Shown: piece after piece, positions 1 to 9,881 of the stretch | Numbering within the stretch: position 1 is the stretch's first letter | How the letters are laid out: the number at the start of each line of letters is the position of its first letter | Assembly: GCF_014641595.1 (NCBI RefSeq) | Contig: NZ_BMIA01000002.1 | Span: 1,364,001 to 1,428,000 of the forward strand | DNA length: 64,000 nt | DNA from: Dyadobacter endophyticus | GTDB taxonomy: Bacteria > Bacteroidota > Bacteroidia > Cytophagales > Spirosomataceae | Direction: 5' to 3' | Program-made: the position numbers and the translations under genes | Notes under the pieces: model-generated | Databases searched by the model: none | Told to the model about the DNA's origin: nothing | The model's input: the letters and a program-made list of their open reading frames with translations, nothing else

Positions 1-2
1 CA

Positions 3-917
3 GATTCGACAAGGGTCCCGCACGGTTTCTTTCAATTTCACGGAAATGCGGCCAAACCTGAACTAACCATTACCATTTCGAATATTGAGCTGGTTGGGAA
101 CAACATCCCCTACTCTCCGAGCCATCCATTTTTCGGGAAACCGACACTCATATACAGCCACGCGCTGTCCGGGTTGAATGTCCGCACGATGAAGGTTGAA
201 AACGTGACTATTCGCAATTTCTATGGCAGGGGGATCATGATCGGGAACTACTTCAACCGCAAATACGACAGAAGACACAGGGCAGAATCACCGATAGTAA
301 GAAATTGCAAAATCCTGAATGTTTGGGGATTCAGTAGGAAAGATGATGCAGGCGACGGAGTAGAATTTATTTCTGCCCATAAGCCGGTTGTCGAAAACAA
401 TGTAATCATGAACAACCTCTCGGATTCGAAGTATATGGGCCGTTGTGGCGTCGTTCTTGAACATAACACTGAAAACGCCATAATCAGGAATAATGTAATA
501 GGCGGTTATTCCCGAAACATCCACGTTGAATGCGACTGGGGTGGGCATTTGATCGAGAAAAACAAGTTTTCGCAAAGTTCTGTTGCTGTGCAGTTGTCCG
601 AAGATTGTGCTCAATCCGATACGTTGAAAAACCATTTTGGCCCGATCATCATCAGGAACAACACCATGGCCTATAACGGAGAGCTCCTTACTTATAAGAT
701 TCCCCGGGCAAAGTTTGCTTTCGTAACCATTTATAAACCAAGCTTCATGCTGGATGGGTTGCAAATCATTAACAATAAAATGACGATTGTTCCTGAGGCT
801 TCGGCAAAACAGGCTGTAAGCGCCAATGCAAGAAGTAATAACGAGAAGGATCAAAAAGCGTATATTGATGTCAAGAACCAGGCAAAAGTAACCATCAAAG
901 GCAATTCGTTCAACTGA
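3..917 (+). CDS. Right-handed parallel beta-helix protein, 5' end outside window
   Basis: The frame is open from the left edge (codons start at base 3) and ends with TGA at 915-917, so the true start lies upstream. The visible 304 residues contain short repeated strands with Asn-rich turns (NCKILN, NNVIMNN, NNVIGG, RNNTMAYN, NNKMTIV, KGNSFN), typical of parallel beta-helix folds such as pectate lyase, polysaccharide lyase and epimerase families. No catalytic signature is recognisable and the N-terminus with any signal peptide is missing. It lies 7 bases before a glycosyltransferase gene, so it probably belongs to the same polysaccharide operon and may process or bind the exported polymer. That role is inferred from context; the beta-helix fold is the firmer part. 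Confidence 0.75.
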   Translation, partial: DSTRVPHGFFQFHGNAAKPELTITISNIELVGNNIPYSPSHPFFGKPTLIYSHALSGLNVRTMKVENVTIRNFYGRGIMIGNYFNRKYDRRHRAESPIVRNCKILNVWGFSRKDDAGDGVEFISAHKPVVENNVIMNNLSDSKYMGRCGVVLEHNTENAIIRNNVIGGYSRNIHVECDWGGHLIEKNKFSQSSVAVQLSEDCAQSDTLKNHFGPIIIRNNTMAYNGELLTYKIPRAKFAFVTIYKPSFMLDGLQIINNKMTIVPEASAKQAVSANARSNNEKDQKAYIDVKNQAKVTIKGNSFN

Positions 918-924
918 TATTCCA

Positions 925-2040
925 TTGAAAGTCCTCCACATCATCAATTACCTCGGCCGGGGTGGGGCCGAAAAATTGCTTGTTAACATCTTACCCGTTT
1001 ACAAATCGCTCGGGCACGAAGTCGCTGTCCTGCAATTATCCGATGCGCAGGCCGAGCCCTCTTACTTAAAAGCCCTGACCGATCAGGGTATCGAATGCCT
1101 CAGCCTGGGAACGGGTAGTGTATACTCCCCTAAACACATTGCAAGCCTGATCCGCTTTCTGCGAAATCGTCGTTTTGACGTTGTTCACGCGCATTTGTTC
1201 CCATCGCTGTACTGGACTGCTATTGCTTCTAAATTTATCGGCTACAAACCTGCGCTGGTTTTCACCGAGCACAACACACAGAACAAGCGTGCAGGGAGGG
1301 CATATCTTCGTCCGATCGAAAAATGGATGTATTCCCATTTCAACCGGATCGTTGCCATCACTCCGAAAGTAAAAAGCTTTCTCGAAGGGCGTGTTTGTCC
1401 TGCAGAACAAATCACGGTGATTCGCAATGGGGTCGATATCGACTCTTTCCAAAATGCCGAAACCTACCACAAGTCGTTCTGGACTAAGGAGTTCGACCTT
1501 CCCCCGAACGCCATAACGCTGATGATGACGGCCCGAATCCAATACCCCAAGGATCACAGGACCCTGATTGACGCACTGAAATTTCTTCCGTCACATTTTT
1601 ACCTGTTCATAGCAGGCGACGGTCCGGACAGGGCCGCAACCGAAAGGTATGCAGACGAAAACCACCTGCATAACAATGTTTTCTTCCTCGGCTTTCGAAA
1701 CGATATCCCGCGTTTGATGAAATCAGTTGATATCAACATTTTGTCATCTGCCTACGAGGGGATGTCGGGCGTCGCGCTTGAAGCGCTCGCGGCCGGAAAG
1801 CCTTTCCTGGGATCGGACGTTCCCGGCATTAACGACGTTGTCCCCACAGCCGAAATGCTTTTTCCCGCTGGTGAGGCGAAGGTACTGTCAGAAAAAATCG
1901 CGCTAGTATCCGCATTGAATGAGGCACAGCATTCGGCGCTTATCGCCACTGGGCTCGCCCATGCCTCCCGGAATAGCCTAATGCAAATGGCAAGAAATCA
2001 CGTCGACTTATATACGGAACTTCTTTCGTATAAACGATAA
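925..2040 (+). CDS. Glycosyltransferase, GT4 family (GT-B fold)
   Basis: This 371-residue protein should transfer a sugar from a nucleotide-sugar donor onto a growing lipid-linked glycan on the cytoplasmic face of the inner membrane. The N-terminal domain opens with an acceptor-side GRGGAEK loop (residues 11-17). IRNGVD at 166-171 marks the interdomain region. The C-terminal donor-binding domain has the family E-x7-E pattern (E278 and E286) inside SAYEGMSGVALEAL. The start is a TTG at 925, chosen because translation from it gives the usual MKVLHI N-terminus and no ATG fits. It follows the beta-helix gene by 7 bases, suggesting co-transcription. Donor and acceptor sugars cannot be read from the sequence. 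Confidence 0.88.
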   Translation: MKVLHIINYLGRGGAEKLLVNILPVYKSLGHEVAVLQLSDAQAEPSYLKALTDQGIECLSLGTGSVYSPKHIASLIRFLRNRRFDVVHAHLFPSLYWTAIASKFIGYKPALVFTEHNTQNKRAGRAYLRPIEKWMYSHFNRIVAITPKVKSFLEGRVCPAEQITVIRNGVDIDSFQNAETYHKSFWTKEFDLPPNAITLMMTARIQYPKDHRTLIDALKFLPSHFYLFIAGDGPDRAATERYADENHLHNNVFFLGFRNDIPRLMKSVDINILSSAYEGMSGVALEALAAGKPFLGSDVPGINDVVPTAEMLFPAGEAKVLSEKIALVSALNEAQHSALIATGLAHASRNSLMQMARNHVDLYTELLSYKR

Positions 2041-2556
2041 TCCGCCCATATCAGGAGATTAGAGAAAAGACGTCCCTACCCCATTATCGAAATCCATCTT
2101 ACTTCTGTCCTCGATTGCTAAACCGGAAGCTTCTTCCCGGTATACGGGCATGTGCGACTATCTCTTTTCGCAAGTCACCTATTGAAATATAGGTACAATA
2201 ATTCTACATATTATAGCAATTTGTTCTACAAAACAAAAAACTATTGGAGCTAATTCCTCAGTTGAGCGGCATTCCAGATAGACGCAAATCCTCGGCTAAA
2301 ATTGGCCAAATTCCTTCTTAAAACTTAGACAATCACCGACTTCTGCCCTCAGAAACCGCTTGTAACAACAAATATGACAAGCAAAACTAATTTAATCTAC
2401 TTTACAAATTACATTTACTGCTAAGCAGTTCGAATAGTGGCACAAGTTTCTGTCACAAAATATTTTCTACATTTGTCACAACATTTCAAATATGTAAGTA
2501 GATTTATAAAATTATTTCGACTTTATAATTGATACTATACTACAATTTTACCATTT
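2041..2556. other. AT-rich intergenic region in the polysaccharide locus
   Basis: No credible coding frame is present in these 516 bases. A weak hairpin (about 2122-2141, ACCGGAA with TTCCCGGT) without a T-run may mark the end of the upstream transcript. The second half is strongly AT-rich and holds the promoter candidate listed separately. The long leader and base composition mark a transcriptional boundary inside the locus. Confidence 0.6.
2447..2475 (+). promoter_or_regulatory. Bacteroidota-type promoter for the 2557 gene
   Basis: TACATTTG at 2468-2475 matches the Bacteroidota -7 consensus TAnnTTTG. A TTTC at 2447-2450 sits 17 bases upstream as a weak -33 element. It is about 80 bases before the start codon of the beta-helix gene. 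Confidence 0.5.
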
Positions 2557-4743
2557 ATGAAACGATTATTGTATTCATTGATCACGACGCTGATCTGCAT
2601 CCCGCTCGTCGTGTCAGCCGCAGAAGCACCCAAAATTGATCCTATTCGGTTCGAAATAAAGACGGATGCCGGCCAGGTCGGTATAAATGAAGAGTTTGAG
2701 ATTACGATAACGGCGCGGCTGCTAAGCATTCCCGCGAACACTGCGTTCGTTTTCGAGAATTCCAATTCGTTTAGATTGAAGCTTATTGCACCGGCCGGTT
2801 TCCAGCAGACAGGAGGCACTTTTTCCGACCTGATCGGCGATGAGCTCACATCCAGCAAACAGTCGATCACCTATTCCGTTCGCGGCAGATTTGTGACTCC
2901 CGATCAGAAAGGAGCGTTCCAACTCCTGAGAGGACATAGAAATGCCACGAATCAGAGCACTTTCGTAGAAGTAGGCAGGTTGGCTTTTAATGTGGACGAA
3001 GGGGCAGCCCCATCGACCGCCCGGATCAACCTGGATACGACGCCGTCGTATGTCCGCTACCTAAGCATCGCACAACTGCGCGCGGGCGCTGCGGATACGA
3101 CATCGGTCGTCTTCATTACCGACAATCTCAAACAAGGCATGTTCCGATACATAGCGACATCGACAGCCGTAGACGACGGAGCTGTGACGTTGATCGCCCC
3201 AGGGGGCAGAAGGTATGAAAGAGTTTACGACGGGATTGTCAATGTAAACTGGTTCGGCATTATTGCCGACGGTGTCACTGATCAGACGGCGCTTTGGCAA
3301 TCGTTACTCAACAATACCAAATACCCCAATCTTTACTTCCCGGCTTCGGCTTCGTCTTACCGGATCAGAGCGATTAAAATTATGCCCAATAAAAACATCA
3401 CATTCGGGGATAATGTGGTCGTCGAGGGAATGGGAACACTTGGTGCCAACGACCCTATGGTTTATTTGATCGGGATTATCAACGTGTCGCTAAAAGGCAA
3501 AGACGTAGTTTTTAAGGATCACCGCGAAACTTATACTTCCGGTGCAAACAGGCACATATTTGCAATTCAAGGCTCCTCCAACGTCACCATTGATGGAATT
3601 TCGGCAAACGACGGCGGTGGCGACGGCTTCTACGTCAGTGCTACCAGCAACAAGGCATTTAGCGACAACATTAACCTGCTGAATGTAAAAGCGGATAATA
3701 ACCGTCGACAGGGGCTTACCATTATTTCAGGCAAAAATATCCTGGTCCAAAACGGCATATTCAGTAGATCGAACGGGGAAGCTCCGCAGGCCGGAATCAA
3801 CTTAGAACCTAATTTTGCCAATCAGTTTCTTGAAAACATTCGAATAATCAATACAACCACAAGAGAAAACCAGGGAATTGGTTTGCTCATCGCGCCTGCC
3901 CCGCTTTCGGGTACGGATCGAAAAATCGATATTGTTGTGGAAAACCACTACGACTATGGCAGCCATTACGGCTTCTCCAACAACAGCGCCACCGCGGCAT
4001 TGGCCGGAACGGTGATTGTAAAGAACCCAGTGTGGGAAAACAGCAGATGGAATGCATATTGCTCACGTAACTGGAGCGCGAGGGGGCCGATGGTGCAGAT
4101 CATCAACCCTATTGCAATCAACCCCAACAGGTCTGGAAGCACATCTCCGAATTTCGGCGCCGCCTTTTTCGTATACAAAGCGGTGGGAGATCCCGGTGAT
4201 GCCAATATCGGAAACATTCATATACTCAATCCGACCATTCAAGATGCGAATCCAACTCAAAAGATCACGTCTTCGTTCTGTTACCGGGACTTGAACGGCG
4301 CCGGCGCGAGAATCTATAACTGTACACTTACAGATCCTGTTCTTGCAACATCGGCACCAACCAGCCGTTATATGATCGTTCACAACGCCGAAGTTGCCAT
4401 TTCCGATAAACTAGGTTATTTATCTACCGACTTTGGTGATTACACGAGGTATGCCGGATTTGTGTACTACGGCTATCTTTACCACAATCAAAGCTCAAAA
4501 GCTGTACGATTTCTGAAACTCGAGAAAGTAAATCCTAACTTTCCGGAAGTCATTGTCGAGGTGCGTTCACCTTATCAAGTACGGATCCTTCCCGCTTCGA
4601 CCGATAACATACTGCCTATTTCTCCGGTAAACTTCAAGTATATCTACAGCAGCACGGTAGGCAGCAGAATTGTGCTTAAAAAAGAAAGTGACAATTCATG
4701 GCATATCAAATCGATGGTCGGAACATGGTCCGTCGAACCGTAA
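2557..4743 (+). CDS. Secreted beta-helix protein of the pectate-lyase superfamily
   Basis: The 728-residue protein begins with a Sec signal peptide (charged MKR, hydrophobic core to about residue 20, cleavage near VSAAEA). Residues about 25-150 look like an all-beta sandwich domain. A WFGIIADGVTDQT segment at about 232-244 is the classic entry to the Pectate_lyase_3 type beta-helix, followed by Asn/Gly-rich coils to about residue 560. The last 150 residues look like a separate beta-rich domain. Proteins of this layout occur in exopolysaccharide loci as lyases, epimerases or binding proteins, but no catalytic residues can be assigned. It has its own promoter and a strong terminator, so it is probably a single-gene transcript between the two glycosyltransferase blocks. 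Confidence 0.78.
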   Translation: MKRLLYSLITTLICIPLVVSAAEAPKIDPIRFEIKTDAGQVGINEEFEITITARLLSIPANTAFVFENSNSFRLKLIAPAGFQQTGGTFSDLIGDELTSSKQSITYSVRGRFVTPDQKGAFQLLRGHRNATNQSTFVEVGRLAFNVDEGAAPSTARINLDTTPSYVRYLSIAQLRAGAADTTSVVFITDNLKQGMFRYIATSTAVDDGAVTLIAPGGRRYERVYDGIVNVNWFGIIADGVTDQTALWQSLLNNTKYPNLYFPASASSYRIRAIKIMPNKNITFGDNVVVEGMGTLGANDPMVYLIGIINVSLKGKDVVFKDHRETYTSGANRHIFAIQGSSNVTIDGISANDGGGDGFYVSATSNKAFSDNINLLNVKADNNRRQGLTIISGKNILVQNGIFSRSNGEAPQAGINLEPNFANQFLENIRIINTTTRENQGIGLLIAPAPLSGTDRKIDIVVENHYDYGSHYGFSNNSATAALAGTVIVKNPVWENSRWNAYCSRNWSARGPMVQIINPIAINPNRSGSTSPNFGAAFFVYKAVGDPGDANIGNIHILNPTIQDANPTQKITSSFCYRDLNGAGARIYNCTLTDPVLATSAPTSRYMIVHNAEVAISDKLGYLSTDFGDYTRYAGFVYYGYLYHNQSSKAVRFLKLEKVNPNFPEVIVEVRSPYQVRILPASTDNILPISPVNFKYIYSSTVGSRIVLKKESDNSWHIKSMVGTWSVEP

Positions 4744-4765
4744 TACTTTAGGCGATCCGTTAACA

Positions 4766-4810
4766 ACAACGAAAAGGCCGTCCGGTAAACCGGGACGGCC
4801 TTTTCGTTGT
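4766..4810 (+). terminator. Strong intrinsic terminator after the beta-helix gene
   Basis: An 18-base perfect inverted repeat (ACAACGAAAAGGCCGTCC and its complement), extended by GG/CC around a TAAA loop, is followed by a TTTT within the right arm. It starts 22 bases after the stop codon. Confidence 0.85.
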
Positions 4811-5001
4811 AATCGTGACATTTCTGGATGAATTGTGTTGAAATCAGATTCTAATGGCGTATTTTCGCTGCGGAAACCAACACACTAGGTTTAATTTCAT
4901 GACTATCGTTTATCCGACAGAGGCGAATTCCTCAGGCTTTTCTCAAAAGCTTACCTGTTTCAAGAAAGTAACAGCTTTTTTCCACCAGCCTTACCTTTAA
5001 G

Positions 5002-6129
5002 ATGAGCAATAAGAATCTACTTCTTCTTGCCCACGACGGAGAAGATTTCTATAAGGCCCGGCTACCTTTTGCACATTTCCTCAGAGACCAGGGCTATAAG
5101 GTATTTGTCATACTACCGAATGACAAATACACCGATTTGATTCGCAAAGAGGGGTTTGAAATCACAAACTCGAGTATCGAAAGAGACAATACCAATCCCA
5201 TTCATCTCCTGAAGGCGGTATTTGAAATACGTCGCTATGCGCGCACCTGCAATGCAGACATCGTGCATTCTTTCAAGTTCATCCCTAACCTGATGAACTT
5301 CTGCGCAAACCTTCTGACGACCAGGAAAACCGTGCTGCACATTGCCGGATTAGGCATTGCATTTGCGAACCCTGGCCTGAAATTCAGGATCTTAAAATGG
5401 ATACAGCAGGTTTTATTCTTTCTCCAATTTCTACGTGCGGATCTGGTCATTATCCAAAATCCCGATGACTATAACGATTTCCTGTTCAAAAAGCTATTCA
5501 GGAAGAAGATCAGGGTCGTGAAAGGCAGTGGCGTGGACATCCTGAAATTCTCGCCGCTAAGGGAGCAAAAGCGCCCTGTGTCCGGGAAGAAAGTCTTTCT
5601 ATGCACAACGAGATTGATCTGGGAAAAAGGCATTCGGGAAATGGTGGAGGCATTCGAGTCGCTGCCGGCTAACCTTCGGGCCCAGGTTGAGCTCAGAATC
5701 ATCGGCGAGCCCGATACCAAAAACCCCCGAGGTGTTACGCCCGAATACGTCGAAAAATACAAATCCAGCACCACTATACGTTTTCTGGGCCGTCAGGACC
5801 GTATCCAGGAACATCTGTGCCAGGCTGACGTGTTCATCCTGCCCAGCTACTATCGTGAAGGGATTCCGAGGAGCATTTTAGAGGCACTTGCCAGCGGATT
5901 GCCTATTATTACGACCAGTGTGCCGGGCTGCAAGCTCACGATCGTTTCCAACCAAAATGGGCTGCTGATCGAGCCCCGGTCCGTAGAAGCTATCCGGGCA
6001 GCCGTCGAAAATATGCTGGCAAACGAGCAACGCTGGCCCGAAATGGGCGCGATAAGCCGCGAACTTGCGATAGCCGAATTCTCTGAAAACAAGATATTTA
6101 GTGAGATTGTAAAACTATACGCCCAATGA
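5002..6129 (+). CDS. Glycosyltransferase, GT4 family
   Basis: The 375-residue GT-B enzyme has an N-terminal acceptor domain with the IVHSFKFIPN strand. Its C-terminal donor domain carries SYYREGIPRSILEAL, giving the E-x7-E pair at about E286 and E294. LLLAHDGEDFYKARLPFA at the N-terminus resembles the PglA/GumH-like subgroup that adds sugars to undecaprenyl-linked oligosaccharides. The stop codon overlaps the next start (ATGA, 6126-6129), so translation is likely coupled to the epimerase gene. Specificity is not predictable; an adjacent uronate epimerase makes a GalA or GlcA donor possible but unproven. Confidence 0.88.
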   Translation: MSNKNLLLLAHDGEDFYKARLPFAHFLRDQGYKVFVILPNDKYTDLIRKEGFEITNSSIERDNTNPIHLLKAVFEIRRYARTCNADIVHSFKFIPNLMNFCANLLTTRKTVLHIAGLGIAFANPGLKFRILKWIQQVLFFLQFLRADLVIIQNPDDYNDFLFKKLFRKKIRVVKGSGVDILKFSPLREQKRPVSGKKVFLCTTRLIWEKGIREMVEAFESLPANLRAQVELRIIGEPDTKNPRGVTPEYVEKYKSSTTIRFLGRQDRIQEHLCQADVFILPSYYREGIPRSILEALASGLPIITTSVPGCKLTIVSNQNGLLIEPRSVEAIRAAVENMLANEQRWPEMGAISRELAIAEFSENKIFSEIVKLYAQ

Positions 6130-7136
6130 AAATATTAGTGACAGGTGCTGCCGGCTTTATAGGCTTTTATATTGTAAAAAAATTGACTGCAGAAGGGCAT
6201 CAGGTATTTGGGATCGACAATATCAACGATTACTATTCAACCGCGCTTAAGATTGACCGCCTGGAAGAATGCGGAATCGAAGGTATAACGCTGACAGCTA
6301 ATTGGGACAATATATATTACAGTAAATCAGGAAATTTCACATTCCAGCGCCTCGACCTCCTAGATATGGACGCGTTACTTCGCTTGTTCGAAGCGCATCG
6401 ATTTGACTACGTCATTAATCTGGCAGCACAGGCCGGCATCCGGTACAGCATCGAGAACCCGAGATCATACTTGAAATCTAACGTCGAAGGCTTTTTTAAT
6501 ATCCTGGAATGTTGCCGGCAATTTCCGCCTCAGAAACTGATCTTCGCTAGCAGCTCAAGCGTTTACGGGCTTAATGAGGAGCAGCCGTTTTCTACCGCGC
6601 AAAAGGTCGACAGCCCGATCAACATCTACGCGGCCTCGAAAAAGAGTAACGAATTGATGGCTCATGCATATAGCCATCTTTATAAATTCACCACGGTGGG
6701 ATTGCGTTTTTTTACCGTGTATGGTCCCTGGGGAAGGCCCGATATGGCCCCTTTCCTCTTCGCCGACGCAATCCTGAACGGGAAACCGATCAAGGTTTTC
6801 AACAACGGCCTCATGAAACGCGACTTTACGTATATAGACGACATCGCAGCGGGCATTACGTCAGTGATAGATGCAGTGCTTCCGGAATACTATCAGATTT
6901 TCAATATCGGAAATGGAAAGCCCGTGGAACTGTTCTATTTCATCCAATGTCTGGAACGATCCCTTGGGAAAGAGGCTGTTAAGGAAATGCATCCGATCGT
7001 ACCCGGCGATATCGTATCGACCTGGGCCGATACTACGCAGCTTGAAGAAGCGACGGGCTACAAGCCGCAAACGGACATAGCCCAGGGTGTAGAGCTTTTC
7101 GCCAGCTGGTACAAAAGTTATTTCAAACAAGGTTGA
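6126..7136 (+). CDS. NAD-dependent sugar epimerase, UDP-glucuronate 4-epimerase-like
   Basis: This 336-residue extended SDR enzyme shows the NAD-binding TGAAGFIG (6-13), the catalytic serine region ASSSSVYG (141-148) and the Y168-AAS-K172 catalytic pair. DNINDYY (31-37) and the KRDFTYIDDI segment are characteristic of the LspL/CapI branch, which interconverts UDP-glucuronate and UDP-galacturonate. UDP-glucose 4-epimerase or a dehydratase are the alternatives, but length and motifs fit the uronate branch best. The gene overlaps the preceding glycosyltransferase by four bases and probably supplies the nucleotide sugar used in this locus. The enzyme is soluble and cytoplasmic. Confidence 0.85.
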   Translation: MKILVTGAAGFIGFYIVKKLTAEGHQVFGIDNINDYYSTALKIDRLEECGIEGITLTANWDNIYYSKSGNFTFQRLDLLDMDALLRLFEAHRFDYVINLAAQAGIRYSIENPRSYLKSNVEGFFNILECCRQFPPQKLIFASSSSVYGLNEEQPFSTAQKVDSPINIYAASKKSNELMAHAYSHLYKFTTVGLRFFTVYGPWGRPDMAPFLFADAILNGKPIKVFNNGLMKRDFTYIDDIAAGITSVIDAVLPEYYQIFNIGNGKPVELFYFIQCLERSLGKEAVKEMHPIVPGDIVSTWADTTQLEEATGYKPQTDIAQGVELFASWYKSYFKQG

Positions 7137-7376
7137 TACCCGCCAAGTAGAAACAAGGGGTGCGGCGTCTTTTTAAAACTTCGAACCTCTACCCTGGCTA
7201 TCAGCTAATACCTAGTTACTTATCATCGCTGAAAATGTAACTACGCATCTCATTGGAAACCCTGGATGCGGCAAACTTATCGGGAATTTAAAGTTTTGAT
7301 TATTCAAAGTTTATATTTAAACTTGTGACTTTCGAGCACACTATTTGTATAATTTTCCCAACATTTGCGCACACAT

Positions 7377-8378
7377 ATGAAAAACACCTACGTCTCTAAT
7401 CGGAGGTTTGTTCATCGCCTTCTTAGTAAAACATCTACTTCCGAGGAGGTTTTGATAGTAACGAGCTATGACTATTTTTTACAGAAATATGATCTAGCGC
7501 TACTATTAAAAAGGTACAAGGAAATCATCCTGATACCGCATTCCGACGATGACGATTATCTCCTGAACCACACTGTAAGGCCACTACTCGACAAATTCGA
7601 AAAGGTTCACCTAGTTACCAACCCCGTTTACGACAAGCGTAATAGAGTAATATATGAGCTTGTCGTTCGGAAAAACAAATCGATCAGGATCACCACCGTG
7701 TATGATTTCTGCGAGAGATTTCTAAAAAAAGTCTACATTCCCGACGATATAACGGAAATCAACCCTAATCTCCTTTCAGTCCCCACTTTCGGAAGAAGAG
7801 TGAGATACCCCAAGAAAATCATAGATGTAACTATCTCTATTGTACTTTTCCTCTGTACGCTTCCTCTCTGGATCCTAAGCTTTTTCCGTATTAAATTGCA
7901 ATCACCAGGCCCGGTTTTCTTCTACCAGGAGCGTGTGGGAATGGACAACAAGTTATTCCATTGCATTAAATTCCGGTCAATGGGCCTGGATGCGGAGCAA
8001 AACGGTGCCGCATTCTCCAAGAAGAAAGATTCGCGGATTTTCCCGTACGGATCTTTTATGAGAATGACCCGCATTGACGAACTCCCGCAAATCATCAATA
8101 TTTTCAGAAGGGACCTGTCACTCATCGGCCCCAGACCTGAACGACTCGTTTTTACCGAAACCTTCGACGAAACGATACCTTACTATAATTTCAGACATAA
8201 TGTCAAGCCCGGAATCACCGGTTACGCACAGGTAATGTACTCGTATGGCGCAGGTGTATATGACGCGCGGCATAAATTGATGTATGACCTCTATTACATC
8301 AAGAATTGGACGTTGTTCTTAGAACTTAAGATCATTCTCCTGACAGCAGTTGTAATATTTGGAAAAAGAGGCAGGTAA
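7377..8378 (+). CDS. Undecaprenyl-phosphate sugar phosphotransferase (PGT initiating enzyme)
   Basis: The C-terminal 190 residues form a bacterial sugar transferase domain (Pfam Bac_transf): a membrane hairpin starting about residue 147 (KKIIDVTISIVLFL), then SPGPVFFYQERVG, KFRSM, and the catalytic-region DELPQ (about 234) and LSLIGPRPE. Such enzymes move a sugar-1-phosphate from a nucleotide sugar to undecaprenyl phosphate, the first step of exopolysaccharide assembly. The N-terminal 145 residues lack the four-helix membrane bundle of WbaP-type enzymes and look like the soluble domain that normally lies between the two. I chose ATG 7377 over the in-frame TTG at 7365. A 240-base AT-rich gap precedes it, so it may have its own promoter. 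Confidence 0.9.
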   Translation: MKNTYVSNRRFVHRLLSKTSTSEEVLIVTSYDYFLQKYDLALLLKRYKEIILIPHSDDDDYLLNHTVRPLLDKFEKVHLVTNPVYDKRNRVIYELVVRKNKSIRITTVYDFCERFLKKVYIPDDITEINPNLLSVPTFGRRVRYPKKIIDVTISIVLFLCTLPLWILSFFRIKLQSPGPVFFYQERVGMDNKLFHCIKFRSMGLDAEQNGAAFSKKKDSRIFPYGSFMRMTRIDELPQIINIFRRDLSLIGPRPERLVFTETFDETIPYYNFRHNVKPGITGYAQVMYSYGAGVYDARHKLMYDLYYIKNWTLFLELKIILLTAVVIFGKRGR

Positions 8379-8395
8379 ATACCGCACCACCTCAT

Positions 8396-9832
8396 ATGTA
8401 TGGAGCCTGGATGAGGAAATACTTTTTTGTGCTATTGACCTGCATAGCATGCATTCTTAAAACTTATGCTCAGGACTCTACATTCTTCTATTCGGCTACT
8501 GTATTAGGAACTGCATCTACGTCTCAGACACCTTTTTGGCTTGCCAACAATCAATATGGGGCAATCCCAACCGCTGGCTCTTTCCTCACGGGGAGAGCCA
8601 GTTTCCATAGGGTCTACAACATCAATAATCCAAGATTCTTTCAATGGGCGGCCGGGGCCGAGGTCGTCGGCATAGCAGGAAAGCGTTCCGATGTATTCAT
8701 GACCGACCTTTTTCTGGCCGGAAAAGCAGGTCCTGTGGAGTTGAGCATCGGACAACGAAAAGAAATGACAGGATTAGCCGATAGCAGTCTGACGAGTGGG
8801 TCTTTCGCACTTTCGCAAAACTATCGACCCTACCCCAAAATCCAGTTGAGTACCCCCAATTTTGTCAATATTCTTCCCGGAATCGACTTCCTTTATTTTA
8901 AATTCAGCTATTCGGATGGGCTTCTCGGGCCGGCCAGGGTTCACTACGGAAACGTATTCCAGGTGGACGACATCTACATGCACCACAAGTCTTTGTACTT
9001 CAGGCTCGGCAAACGGCGCGGAAAATTAAACCTCTATGCGGGTTTCAATCATCAGACGATATGGGGTGGAGAAGATAAGATTTTCACCGGCGGCCTGAAA
9101 CGATCCAAAGCGTACGAGTACGTGATATTTGGTAAATCCTGGCGGTCCAGCAGAGTAGGCAATCATTTCGGTACTATCGACGTGGCTGCCGAATGGAGAG
9201 GATCGAAATGGGATATATTTCTCTACCGGCAGAGCATCTACGAAGACGGCTCGCTTAGCAACCTTTCAAATGTCGCGGATGGATTGAGTGGATTGAGGTT
9301 CAAAAAGAGATCACGCCCGGGCACTATCTCCGGTGTCAGTGTAAATACAGTTTTATTCGAATTCATTTACACTAAAAATCAGGGAGGGGCAATTTTCGAT
9401 TATAGAACTGCAACCTTTGGAATGGATGATTATTTCAACCATTACGTATATAATCAGGGCTGGTCGTATAAAGGAAGATCGTTGGGCAGCCCTCTGATTG
9501 CACCGCAAACCACTGTCCGGGAAGAATTAAGGACGTCATCCTCGCAGTTTACCATTAACAACCGGATTATCGCATACCATTTGGGCGCCGAAGTATCATG
9601 GCAAAAGCTCAACTTTTCATTCAAAGGAACCCACTCTGTCAATTTTGGAACATATAGAAAACCTTTTAGCGAAACCCTACAACAAACATCTTTCATTCTC
9701 CGCGCCGAAAGGTCGATGTCCGCTCAAAATAAAGACCATTTGACACTAAGCCTGGCTGCCGACGTCGGTAAATTATACCCTAATAGTGCAGCCCTGATGC
9801 TTGGATGGCGAAAATCCGGTTTTATCCGATAA
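8396..9832 (+). CDS. Wzi-family capsule assembly outer-membrane protein, copy 1
   Basis: The 478-residue protein starts with a signal peptide ending near KTYAQ and continues as an amphipathic beta-barrel pattern. It has the family hallmarks TPFWLANNQYGAIP, GFNHQTIWGG, IGNHFGTID-like and KLYPNS near the C-terminus. E. coli Wzi is an 18-stranded outer-membrane lectin that anchors capsule to the cell surface. This copy is 17 bases after the phosphoglycosyl transferase gene. The ATG at 8411 (MRKYFF) is an alternative start that would give a more typical signal peptide. It is clearly a paralogue of the next two genes. Confidence 0.82.
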   Translation: MYGAWMRKYFFVLLTCIACILKTYAQDSTFFYSATVLGTASTSQTPFWLANNQYGAIPTAGSFLTGRASFHRVYNINNPRFFQWAAGAEVVGIAGKRSDVFMTDLFLAGKAGPVELSIGQRKEMTGLADSSLTSGSFALSQNYRPYPKIQLSTPNFVNILPGIDFLYFKFSYSDGLLGPARVHYGNVFQVDDIYMHHKSLYFRLGKRRGKLNLYAGFNHQTIWGGEDKIFTGGLKRSKAYEYVIFGKSWRSSRVGNHFGTIDVAAEWRGSKWDIFLYRQSIYEDGSLSNLSNVADGLSGLRFKKRSRPGTISGVSVNTVLFEFIYTKNQGGAIFDYRTATFGMDDYFNHYVYNQGWSYKGRSLGSPLIAPQTTVREELRTSSSQFTINNRIIAYHLGAEVSWQKLNFSFKGTHSVNFGTYRKPFSETLQQTSFILRAERSMSAQNKDHLTLSLAADVGKLYPNSAALMLGWRKSGFIR

Positions 9833-9881
9833 CTTTGATAATTGTCACCGACCCGACGGATGTCCTATTTCTCTTGCATAA

